In this document: positions 49,282 through 60,479 of the stretch, piece by piece
Numbering within the stretch: the first letter of the stretch is position 1
Layout: each line of letters opens with the position of its first letter
Assembly: GCF_000764305.2 (NCBI RefSeq)
Contig: NW_025940792.1
Span: 1 to 64,000, forward strand
Reading direction: 5' to 3'
Length of the DNA stretch: 64,000 nucleotides
DNA from: Hyalella azteca
Taxonomy: Eukaryota; Arthropoda; Malacostraca; Amphipoda; Hyalellidae
Notes under the pieces: generated by a model
What the model saw: only the letters and a program-made list of their open reading frames with translations
Databases searched by the model: none
What the model was told of the DNA's origin: nothing
Position numbers and translations under genes: made by a program

Positions 49282-49491
49282 AATAGTATAGTATTTTATA
49301 GTATAGTATAGTATAGTATAGTAAAGTATAGTATAGTATAGTATAGTATAGTAAAGTATAGTAAAGTATAGTATAGTATAGTATAGTATAGTATAGTATA
49401 GTATAGTATAGTATAGTATAGTATAGTATAGTATAGTATAGTATAGTATAGTATAGTATTGTATTGTATCATATCATATGGTATAGTATAA
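49282..49491. repeat. (TATAG)n microsatellite
   Basis: About 40 pentanucleotide units, with scattered AAAG variants and a degenerate end (ATATC, GTATT). Confidence 0.95.
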
Positions 49492-50750
49492 TTAATTATA
49501 TGTTAATTTTAAAACTTACATCAGCCTGACAAAAATCACAAAAACTTTTTGGCAATTAATTAATCGCTGACAATTCTGTCTTTCAGAAGAATTTAAGAAT
49601 TTAATTAATCTGATTAATAAAAAATGCATAGTCTAATCATTTTTCTTTTAACTCGTACTTTCATCTCAGTCCAAAATTTTTGAATGTAGGGGCTTTTGTA
49701 ACAGATATCTTTGAACAAATTAACTTTTATATCGAAATTATTGGATGAGTTGTGAAATAAACGCAGCTCTGCAAATGAGGCTTCCAGCTGAAATCCTTTC
49801 TTCAAACTCATCTTTTAGCCAGGGCATGTTTGCGTTCCATTACGTGGATATTCTCCCCGATTTCGTACATAATTTCCTGCCGTTGCCTCCGCAATGGACG
49901 TTGCAGCGAGAATGGCTGTAAAACTGCAACCATGTTGCGCCACAACGTCTTGATGGCCGAACTTTTATTTGTGTTATGGACGTGGCAGCGCGCAAACTGA
50001 TGTTTACTGAGCGCTTCTTGTTTGCCTTAGTGATATCTCCTACCGTCCTAGACTATAGGACACCAAACCTAGTGCCGTTCTGCCCGTGACATTAGTTAGC
50101 AATTTAAAGGTTCAGTTTTCGTTATTTTAATTATTATTAATTTCATATTTTGAGTAATGACTATATTTTATTTTATATTATAGGTTTGTATTAGATATGA
50201 TTAAATTATTAAAATAAATTAATTTTTAATTATTTTATTATAATATTCTAGATTTTGTTTATAACTTTTGTATTCTCGGTATAATTGGTAATATCTTGGA
50301 GCCATTGGGAAGGCAGTTGTTTGAATGTGTCAAGCAATCTCTTGGTAACCTGGTGGACTTACCCAAGTTGAGAATAGATTTTCAATAAATCTTATTTCAA
50401 GCAGCTGATATTTTTTAGCTTAGCCAAGAATGGCCTTTTGCTCGCTCACGACTAAACAAATAATGAATAAATATTGCGCAATTAAACGATTCTTCTGGGT
50501 CGTTCTCATGTTTGATTTTGATAACAACAGCAAAAAATAGCGGAGAGGTTTTTGGTCATAGCGAGCTTTTGGCGGCCATCTTCTATCGCGCTTCTTTGGC
50601 TTAGGGAAGAGCACGACAATGAACAATTTTAACGTCTGATTCCGTTAAATACTTTTTCCGTCTTAACACAAGAGATTCTAGACTCTGTCCAGAGTCGCTG
50701 TTTAGACTAAACTGCGTATGTTAAACTGCGCAGTTTAGACTAAACTGCGT

Positions 50751-50925
50751 TCAGTATGAGACTACGAGTCGTTGGTTGGATTCTCAGTTCAGTATGAGGC
50801 TACGAGTCGCACGTTAAGCTCTCAGTTAGAATGAAGCTACAAGTTGCCGTTAAACTCTCAAATCAGTATGAGGCTGTGAGTCGAGGAATAGTCTTTCAGT
50901 TTAGTATGAGTCTAAGAGTCGCAGG
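50751..50925. repeat. 37-38 bp degenerate minisatellite with a flanking palindrome
   Basis: AGTATGAGGCTACGAGTCG-type blocks start at 50753, 50791, 50828, 50865 and 50903. Just upstream, CAGTTTAGACTAAACTG and AAACTGCGCAGTTT are palindromic. Confidence 0.75.
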
Positions 50926-51679
50926 CTTGTTGTATCATCGCTATTTTGATGTTGTGATTTTCGTAAAGGAAAACGGACGAGACTCGATTTAGTTCAGCAA
51001 CAAGAACGCTCACAAAGTTTAATCCAAACAATTTATTTGCGAATCAAATCATAAAGATAAATTATGCTCCAGTCAACATTTTTCTTTTTCATCCATGTTT
51101 GTTAGTATGAACGATCGAACTTGGATGGTTTGTCTGAACTTTGGTTAATATTGTCAAGTTTAGTCAACACTTCAACATAAATAGTGTATTTAGTTCTGAA
51201 AATGATTGTATTAGCTTCGTATTTCGCCCCCTTTTATGTCACTTTCTCGAAACATCCACACAAAAAACTATTACTTCTAAATTTGTGATGGAAATTGCAG
51301 ATACATTTATACTCTGTTATCAGCTATATGCAGGCATAATTATCCAGTATCGATCAATCCCTTATTTCGATAACTCCCATGTTCAACACGATGCTTGATT
51401 TATCATCATTCATCAAAGATTGCTTTCCTTCTCATGAAATTGATTTACAGTACACACGATGGCCTGGTATCTTGTATACAAGCATGACGGATGACAGAAG
51501 TTTGCTGGCAATGTTGCTAAGCAGACAACGTTTGTCTCCGAGCAAATAACAAATTAAACTCAATCAAGAAACAAATTTGTCGAGCTTTGGAAGCATCAAT
51601 AGAGACATCTGCACAATAGAGCTGGCACAGCAGGGGGGATAAATGTTTGTACCGTTGAGTAAATTGTTTTGTGATAGAC

Positions 51680-51830
51680 TTACAGAGGCGGGAGAAAGCA
51701 TTATTTATGTATGAAGTGATTGTGTTACTTTCAGTGGCGAGAGAAAGCATTATTTATGTATAAAATGATAGTGTTACTTTCAGTGGCGAGAGAAAACATT
51801 ATTTATGTATAAAATGATTGTGTTTAAATA
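51680..51830. repeat. 49-bp tandem repeat, three units
   Basis: Each unit contains GGCGAGAGAAAGCATTATTT and ATGATTGTGTTACTTTCA. Confidence 0.85.
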
Positions 51831-52093
51831 GATTTAAAGCGATAAAATTCTTGAGGAAATATAGTGATGCTTTCTCTAAAGCCTGCGACTTTTTACGCAT
51901 CGTTATTCCAGTATGTAGATTTATATTTTTCGACTGGACCTGTCAAGATATGAAAAGTTTTGATTTTTTATAAAAAAATGATAAAAATGCGCGGAAATTT
52001 GGTTTTTATCTTATTTATATCTACAATTCAGTTTTTACAATAGATATTGGATTATTCCTATATATATATTCCTATAAATATTTCTATAAATAT

Positions 52094-52328
52094 CCTAGAT
52101 ATTGGATATTTATAATATTTATTATTGTATTATATTTTTATAATGATTTGTTGGTTTAGAGACCTAGAACTTATAAATATTGGATATTTACAATATTTAT
52201 TATTGTATTATATTTTTATAATGATTTGTTGGTTTAGAGACCTAGAACTTATAAATATTGGATATTTATAATATTTATTATTGTATTATATTTTTATAAT
52301 GATGTGTTGGTTTAGAGATCTAGAACTT
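52094..52328. repeat. 78-bp AT-rich tandem repeat, three units
   Basis: GGATATT recurs at 52104, 52182 and 52260. Each unit ends GGTTTAGAGACCTAGAACTT. Confidence 0.9.
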
Positions 52329-52641
52329 CCGGTGTACAGGTCGACCTGCATTCGACGCGTCTATGCACCAGCTTTGAGAAGAGCTCTAACTTAGGGGAGG
52401 CGTCACGCAAATATTTAAATAGAAGAAATAGGAAGCCGTCTGCAGCGCTGCTCAGGCTGACTATGTGTAAACCTAATTCATGGAGAGGGAGTTTAAATTA
52501 TTATAGTCTAATTTGAAGGTAAAAATAAAGAAATAAATTTGACGAGAATTGAAATCCGATGCATATTTAAAAGAATTTTACTCGCCGTAAGGCTCGTTGA
52601 TTATTAAGCAAATTTGAATTGATTGATGATGAACTAAATTG

Positions 52642-52805
52642 AAAAAATTTAACTCAGTACTCACTGCAGTGAGTGACAGAGAGCGCATTTTCCCGGCGAC
52701 AAAAACGTGAAGTCACGGACGGACAGACAGACAGACAGACGGACGGACAGACGGATATGGCGAGCACAATAGTGCCTTTTTTCCATAAATGAGAAAATGC
52801 GTTAA
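52642..52805 (-). mobile_element. Mini-me-like element, copy 2
   Basis: Same structure as copy 1 (AACTCAGTACTCACTGCAG, GTCY core, GAGAAAATGCGTTAA). Both 12-base inverted repeats are mutated (GCGCATTTTCCC and GAGAAAATGCGT). Confidence 0.8.
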
Positions 52806-53417
52806 AAATGCTGCAGCTCCGTTTGTCGCGCTGTTTAGTTTGGTTTTCATATGATACATTTTTTAGTTGAGCTTACACGTTTTTTTTTGTATTTCAACTC
52901 ATTCGAGTAACTTGAAAAAACGTCATAAAAGACCAGTCGTTCTAGTTTCTAATTTAATATTGAATATTTGAATCTGCTCCATAGGTTCACAATGATTGAA
53001 TAAACTGACATTAAAATTCAAAACAAGAAAAGTTGATGTTCCTCTGATTAAAGTATGGAAAGAATCTTGGCTATTTTTGTATAATATTTAGTAAAATTTA
53101 AATGGAACTATCTATTTTAAAATAATATCTCGTGAGTTTGCAAGTTTTATTTGAAAATGATTACCCTCTTCAAGTGCTCACAAAATGAAATAAACATACT
53201 TATTGCAGAAACATAGTTGTTCCAAAAACATAGTTATTTATTTATTATATTATTAAACATAGTTATTGCAGAATTATATCTTAAAAATTCGGCTATTGTT
53301 TGTTTGTGTTTGCGAAGCCTCCCTTGTTATCAAGAATACCATTGCTGATGCCTTCAAAGCTCACCTTTCATAATTGTACGGATTCTAGTATCCACTTGAA
53401 CTTGAGCGTCACTTTAG

Positions 53418-53598
53418 TAAAAAATATAACTCAGTACTCACTGCAGTGAGTGACAGAGAGCACATTTTCTCGTCGACGAAAACTTGAGGTCACGGATGGA
53501 CGGACAGACGGACAGACGGACAGACGGACGGACAGACAGACAGACGGACATGGCGAGCACAATAGTGCATTTTTTCCATAAATGAGAAAATGCGCTAA
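53418..53598 (-). mobile_element. Mini-me-like element, copy 3
   Basis: A-rich start then TATAACTCAG, palindrome ACTCACTGCAGTGAGT, (ACGG/ACAG)n core, end GAGAAAATGCGCTAA. It has the same orientation as copy 2, about 610 bp away. Confidence 0.8.
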
Positions 53599-53954
53599 AG
53601 AGCTCGTCCGAGGATCTTTGCAGTAAGATTTTAAGCAGAGGTAACCTGTTGCCTCTGGGTTACTTGGCAAGGCCAGGTTACTTCCTAAACCGGGTTAACC
53701 TGCTACGCCGGGCTCCTCGATCTGCCAATCCGGTTTTAATTGTTTCGCTGGTTTACTCAACCAGCTAGGTTAGACATCCAGGTTAACCTGCTACTTATTA
53801 AAGCATGCCGAAAAATTATTGATTAGATTAGTTTTTATCATCCCATAGTTTACATATGACTTTGAATTGTGGATATATATTTTATATATTTATATTTTTT
53901 TCGATCTGAAATTGCGGATATGTTTCATATAATATCTTATGTCATACCTCATCA

Positions 53955-54112
53955 CATCATATCATATTATATCATATCATATCATATCATATCATATCAT
54001 ATCATATCATATCATATGTCATATCATATCATATCATATCATATCATATCATATCATATCATATCACATCATATCATATCATATCATATCATATCATATC
54101 ATATCATATCAA
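53955..54112. repeat. (ATATC)n microsatellite
   Basis: About 30 pentanucleotide units. The downstream GC-rich block GTGGTGGGGCCCATATAC resembles the kind of boundary seen at SINE tails, but homology is not established. Confidence 0.95.
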
Positions 54113-55794
54113 TATTTTATGTGGTGGGGCCCATATACAGGTGGTGGCGTGGGCCGGGTAAAGAAGGGATGTGTGGAGAAATAAATATTGTTGTATTGAA
54201 ATCTTCTAATTTATATGGGTACGCATGATTTGTTTAGATATACGTTTGAATATTGTTTTTATTATGATAAAAATCATCAAAAGATGAGTGAATGTAGGGA
54301 AAAGAAGCAAGAAAAAGAGGGACGATCTGTGGGAATAATAATTTTAAAATTTTTGCATTTCATGTAGTGAAGCCTATGAAACTGTATTGGTATGTAGGAA
54401 CGATCGCTTATATGTGCAATAATTTCAATGCAAAAATATTGTATTTTTTATGATGAAAATAGACATGAACATGTGAATGATACTGGAGAGATTGATGCGT
54501 ATAAATGATTGTGCTGCATTATTGTGCAGATTGTATTTGCAAAGTTTAAAAAAATATGGGCTTGAGTTCGAGTAGGTTATTTATTGCACATGATTAGGTA
54601 CTAAATGAAATATTTAGTGAAACCTCTATGTATATTCCGATATTTTTGAACGGACTCCACTATTAGTATGCAAAGATTTTAATGCATTTGCTTATACTCA
54701 TTCGAACGAGGAATTTTTAAAAGCATCTGGTTATGCATGCATTGACCATGCTTAAATCCAAGCATATACGTTATGCATAGATCAGAGATTATACAAAGCA
54801 ATGGACCTTTTAATGTCCAACATGGAATATTTAGTTTACAAGCCGCTTAGAACGGCACTGTAAGAATATAATAATAGAATTGTTCTCGATAACTTAGAAA
54901 TAAATAATATATTATGTGTCGATTTATGTGATGTGATGATATTATATATTACGTTTGTTGAGGCTTCTCTTGCTCTACTGATTCCTTCCATTTATGCTGT
55001 AGTAGGAGGTGTAGTCTAGGACGAATTCATTCGGTAGATAGAACGTTTATAGACCCACGACCGAACACAAATTCGCTGTTCGTTTCGATGCTTGGTAATT
55101 AGAAATATACTCCAATTCTTCCGATGATTCGGTAAACTCATATAGTCTAATATATTTTGTATGTTATCTTCTTATATCATACCGTTTGAATAACACGTTA
55201 ACCTTTTTATCTCGTATAATAATATTGTTTTGTTGTGATGTACAGATACTCACAACCAGTAAATCCGATATCAAGTCTCGAATCATCTTAATACTTTCAC
55301 GCAAATTTGGGAAACCTTTTTAACCGTAATATAAGATTTGAAAACGAATGACGGGAATATGTCCTGCAATATAATGTTGAGCAAATTATTTCGCATATAA
55401 TTGCAAAATGTGCCTCGTAAATCATTTCCTCTACTCTTCATTTAAAATTCGAAGCAAACTAACCTTCATTTACTATTAACAAAATTATTCATGATCATCC
55501 GACTGTAAATCCGAGATATCTAGCGGCTCTTGTCTGAAAATCTACAGATAAGCGCGGTACAGCAGTGCACAATTCTTCAAAAATACAAATGTTTTGGAGG
55601 CCTCGTTGGTGCTGGTATGGTGTATTCGCTACGATTTGTTCAGTGAGCCTCTTAGCGATCCATTAGCATTTTAATTACCCTTAATTCAACGGAAATGTTG
55701 TGTGCTTCTCCCACTCTATTGCTCAGTATTTTACGCCACTTTGGAACTTTATCACCGGTGATCGCAGTGCATCAGCACTCGAAACGCAATGTTT

Positions 55795-56100
55795 TCATAG
55801 CGTTTCGAATGTGAATGCAGTGAACATTGTACATCTGAGAGTGAAAACTTTAAACGTAAACGTTATGTTTCTTGTGTGAACGCTGCAAACATTCTGTTTC
55901 TGGTGTGAGTGCTGTGAACGTTAGGGTTTGGAATGTGAACGCTGTAAACATTCTGTTTTCAGTGAGAATTATGAACGTTGTGGTTATGAGTGTGAACGCT
56001 GCATATATGTTTTGTTTCTAGTGTGTGCGCTGTCTACATTTCTATTATGAATGCTGTAAAAGTTATGGTTCTGATTGTGAACGTTATGTTTTTTCAGCGT
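55795..56100. repeat. Degenerate repeat with GTGTGAACGCTG motifs
   Basis: Variants of GTGTGAACGCTGCAAACATT recur every 30-60 bases with many changes and no clean unit, suggesting an old decayed minisatellite. Confidence 0.5.
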
Positions 56101-59100
56101 TTTAGCAGTTGAAACGCCCCTATATTTGCAATGATTTAAGTGGAGTCTAAGATGTACTATTCCACTCTCGCCCGAGTGCCACCGGGGGTTGACTCGATAT
56201 TTCCTGAAACGCAATCTTCTTTATATCCAATAAATCTTCACCGATTGCTTTTTCATGACGTCACTTGTAAGGATGAGCACCTGCTGTTATTGCTTGCAGT
56301 ATTTCATCGTTATTGCTCTATTTATGCACTTATGACCTCTTGCTCCGACCTGCTACCGAGACAAAATTTTTGAACAGCTTTCGAACGGCTTGCAAACTCT
56401 CGGCTATCCAGAGCAAATCTTGTACTCAAATTGAACTAAAAATAGCCGTTCTGAAGGATGGTTTTCAAATATAAGTGATGGGGCCAGAATTGGGTATTTA
56501 TATGAAGTATTTGTTTTTGTATGGACAAAATTAGTGCAAAATTACATTCTTTGTTAAAGAAATAGTTATTCATCTAAATATTCGAACTGAAAAATTTTTA
56601 AACACTATAATATATAAAATTAAACACTATAATATTGCGCTGACGTATAAGTCAGCGCAAGTAACTTTAGTGGAAATCCATTTTTTTGGCTTTCAGTTGA
56701 ACATTCGGGATTTTTTTGTGCTATAGACCCTAAAAGGTTGTTGTAGTTTTGTTACCAGCATGTAGTTATTCTACGTACAATTACCATTATAAGCATGCGT
56801 ATCATCTGTGCCAGCAGTTTTAGGGGAACAGTTAAAAGTTTAGGCTCAAAGAAATTCTCAATATTACCGTTTAGCTTCGATGCTGAAAATTAGACCATTT
56901 GTGCTGCAATAAACATATTTTTATTATTATATATTTCGTAAAATAAATGGAACACAATTTTAGAGCTTCTCACAATAGGTCTGGGTTTGAGCTTGCATCA
57001 GACATGGGGAGCGCGTCGGTAGTTTAAACAATTTACATGTCCTGAATATGCAGCAACTGTTGCTCCTCCAGGCTCTCCTCCAGCTATTATACCTTCTCGT
57101 ATGAAAACATTTTTGCTAACCAGACAAATTTGACGTAAAAAACCGAACTCGTGTATTGAACATTGAATGTCAGTTGGAATGAGTTAAAATTATTAAATTT
57201 CACGCATAGAAAATCGATTATTGAATGGGTTAAATCTGATTCATTTCAACTGAATGTTAGTCATATAAAACTGTCTGAATTAAATGACATGATGAACGAC
57301 GAATGTTAATAATTTTTGATGATATCGAATTCAACACTGAGTATAAACTGACTGTTATTTATAAAAGTATGACATTGACGTTTTATCTCATTTTCCTCGC
57401 ATCTCCATCAGTTTCGCATGTGTGAGCTTATGAACTGGGGAAAAAGTATTGATTTCAAAATATGATTGAGTGCAAGTAATAATTTGTATAATACAATAAA
57501 TTAGGCTTGCAAAGTTTGGTGGATTTGGTTTTATTTACGATCTAATCATCTTGATTTCAAAGCTTCTGAGACGCTGAGAATCTGAACGTCCTGCATAGAC
57601 GTTCAAATTCAATTACACAACACCTTACATTTGATCGAACACACAACCTCACATTTGATCGATGTCAAACGTAAAATCAACTTATTGTTCATTTTTTTAT
57701 TTTAATTTTTGTTGTTGTTGTTCTTTTCCAGATAAATTACGAGATATGACTATAAAGGATATTTTCTTTAATGGAGAAGCCCTAATCCCAAAAACATTTC
57801 GCCAATGTAAGATCCTGTCAGACGACAACGGTGTTCGGGAGACTCAATGCTGGTCTATTAACTCCATCTTGATAGCGATAACAAAAATCAGTCCTCGCCA
57901 AAGATCTCTTTTAGATTCTCGCTAAAGTTATTTGTTTTTAACCACTTATTCAACAACTACACACATTAGTATTATGTGTTATAATTTGCACGATAGAAAT
58001 TAATTAGAATTCACATGATTTAAATCGAGCTAATCAGTGATATAGCACAACTTTCCGGGTACATTAAAATTACTAATTTTAAATAAATGATAAGAATTTG
58101 TAACCAGAGTAGAGTTTTGCATAAAATGTATGATTAAATTGCGCAATACGTCACTTGAAAAATAATTTTTTTCTCTTATCGCCTGACTTATCGCCGAATA
58201 TTTCCATTTTCACGCTTCTCTGATTTTGACACTCATGCAGCAAGTCTTATTCTGTTTGATTTTACGACACTGCACGGCGCCGCCACAACATGTGACAACA
58301 AGATTCTGGATTCCTGAAAAACCGTGTCAATGCTTAAAGAATATTGAGCAAAAATTTGATTATCTTCTGTAGATAAAATCCCTTTATTGCATCCAAACCG
58401 ACGGGTTAAAAATTGATTCGCTTGATGCGAGTAAGCTTTACAATCAAAGAACGTCGTTAGAATGTTCATTTCCTTAGGAACAATAGCAATAAGAACCCAT
58501 TTAACAGATAGTGGCGGTTATTTGCTACCCCATCCAGAATTTCCAAGTATTTAAAATACCCTTTGCGTATTTTTCTAGTTTTATTTACAAATTTACGGTG
58601 TATAATATTTAGATTTAAGAACATCTCTAGAGCACAAAGACAACCTATTCCCCTGAGACGCTCTATAATTCTCAGTGCACGACTGCATAATTCGCTTTAA
58701 TGCAATCTCCAGGCTCTGCAGCCATAACAATTTTTCGAAAATGACTAATGCGTTCGGTCGGGAGCCTCGGTAGCGGTGCGACACAATTTAGCTGATTGCA
58801 CAAATTGAAGCCTTCAGCGAAAGTCTACAAATTTGCATTCCTTGCCAAGATCTGGAATGAGCGTCGGTAAAACATTGCGCATAAGACGCCCATATTTATG
58901 AGCACTGGAGTACTAAAACCCATTGAAATGAGCTGCTCTTCAAATATGTATCAAGCTTGCTGAGGAAAGGTAAACATTATCGAGGAATTTTTCTTAGAAT
59001 TCTCGTAACTTGTCAAAAATCTGAAAGTTGAATTTAAAATAATTTACACCTTCAAAAACTGCTGCTCTGACCAAACCTTAGGATTAATTTATGCACCCTT

Positions 59101-60049
59101 TAGGTTTTTATTTTCAATATAATCCACGCTGTTCAATAAACTTTAGATCAAACGGTAGTAATTTCACTTTCGTTGCCGGAACCACGCACTCAAAGGAAGA
59201 ACAAATAAACTATAACACGAAAAATTAAATTTTTCTACAGATTGATTTAAAATAAACATTTCAGCGAATGAGTCAAATGAATCATTTATATATGAATGTA
59301 CTTCGCGCAGTTTCTGAAATTATGTTGTTTATAAGAGCTATGAATAGTGCTAAGTCGCCATACATCTCTACAATATTTAACGTATCACCAGCCCTGCAGT
59401 TATGTCCAAAAATTGTAGCCGTATTAAATATTTATTTGGTACTCGCCATGTCTCCAAACAATACACCATTTCTGCAAAATTTCCATTTCACGGCTTACTT
59501 TTTCAATCAACTCGTGCGTGCATGTTTAAGCGTGTAATTATATACCGTGCGCTTTATTTGTGTAATTACCGCAATATTTATCCTGATTTTAAGATAGATT
59601 TTCAAAGCTTTGTTCTGAAATGATTTCAATCAGCTCCCATGTCGATCTAATCGGTAATTTAGCTTAGATGTCCGAAACTCATTTCCCACTTCAAAGGAAT
59701 ACTGTTCCAAAAATCGGGTTTCAAAACCAGATCGGTTTTGTTGTTCAATTATTCTTCAGTTTCATTCTCAGAATGCATTTTGATTTGATGATTATCGAAT
59801 TTTTCACCCGGATTTTAGTGTGGATGCCGTGGCTCAGCTCTGTCTTTGATCTAACTCTGGTCTCTTTAAATTATGCCAATAGTTAATAAATTCTATACTC
59901 CCTTCGGAATAAAAACTCCTTTTGACCAGATTTTCTTGTGGATGTTCGTGGTTCTTCCATGTCTTCATCCGTGATTCATCCATGCGAGTACTGGTCAGAA
60001 GCTTAAATTTGTTGAGTTATGCATCGGTAACGTACCTAAAATAGACTTG

Positions 60050-60242
60050 TTAGCGCATTTTCTCATTTATGGAAAGAATGCACTATTGTGCTCGCCATGT
60101 CCGTCTGTCTCTCTGTCTGTCTGTCCGTCCGTCTGTCTGTCCGTTCGTCTGTCCGTCCGTCCGTGACCTCACGTTTTCGTCGACGAGAAAATGCGCTCTC
60201 TGTCACTCACTGCTGTTATTACTGAGTTATATTTTATTTTTA
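60050..60242 (+). mobile_element. Mini-me-like element, copy 4, abutting a Sidestep exon
   Basis: It reads TTAGCGCATTTTCTC, then CACTATTGTGCTCGCCATGT, a (CTGT/CCGT)n core, GTCGACGAGAAAATGCGC and CTGAGTTATATTTTATTTTT. It ends 28 bases before the exon at 60271, and its T-rich end lies in the likely 3' splice region. The central palindrome is disrupted (CACTGCTGTTATTACTG). Confidence 0.8.
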
Positions 60243-60270
60243 ATTAACGCGTGTTTTATCCTGAATGAAG

Positions 60271-60479
60271 TGTGGATGCCCGAGGCTCCTCCTTACCTTC
60301 GAGCGAACATTGGTCTGACGCCGACCAACTTGGTACAAGAGCTGAGTTGCTGGCCAACGCCCCCACACAAGGACTTATGCTGAGTCATCTCGTCGAAGAG
60401 GATGGGGGACTTTACCATTGCAGGGTGGACTTCAAGTCTTCGCCTACGAGAAACCTTAGAATACGTCTGGATATAATAG
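60271..60479 (+). CDS. Sidestep-like exon: end of first Ig domain
   Basis: It starts with one base completing a split codon (phase 2), acceptor CCTGAATGAAG. It ends ATA ATA G before donor GTAAGG (phase 1). Confidence 0.85.

Larger units (their letters stand above)
32794..60049 (+). other. Long AT-rich region with tandem repeats; intron if the two flanking pieces form one gene
   Basis: No Ig-domain exon or other clear coding exon was found on either strand, though exons under 180 bases could be missed by eye. The minisatellites, microsatellites and mini-me copies within it are listed separately. Confidence 0.35.

Noticed and set aside
53869..54228. 119-codon frame reading HIISYHIISY repeats
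   Set aside because: This is a product of the ATATC microsatellite, which stays open in more than one frame.
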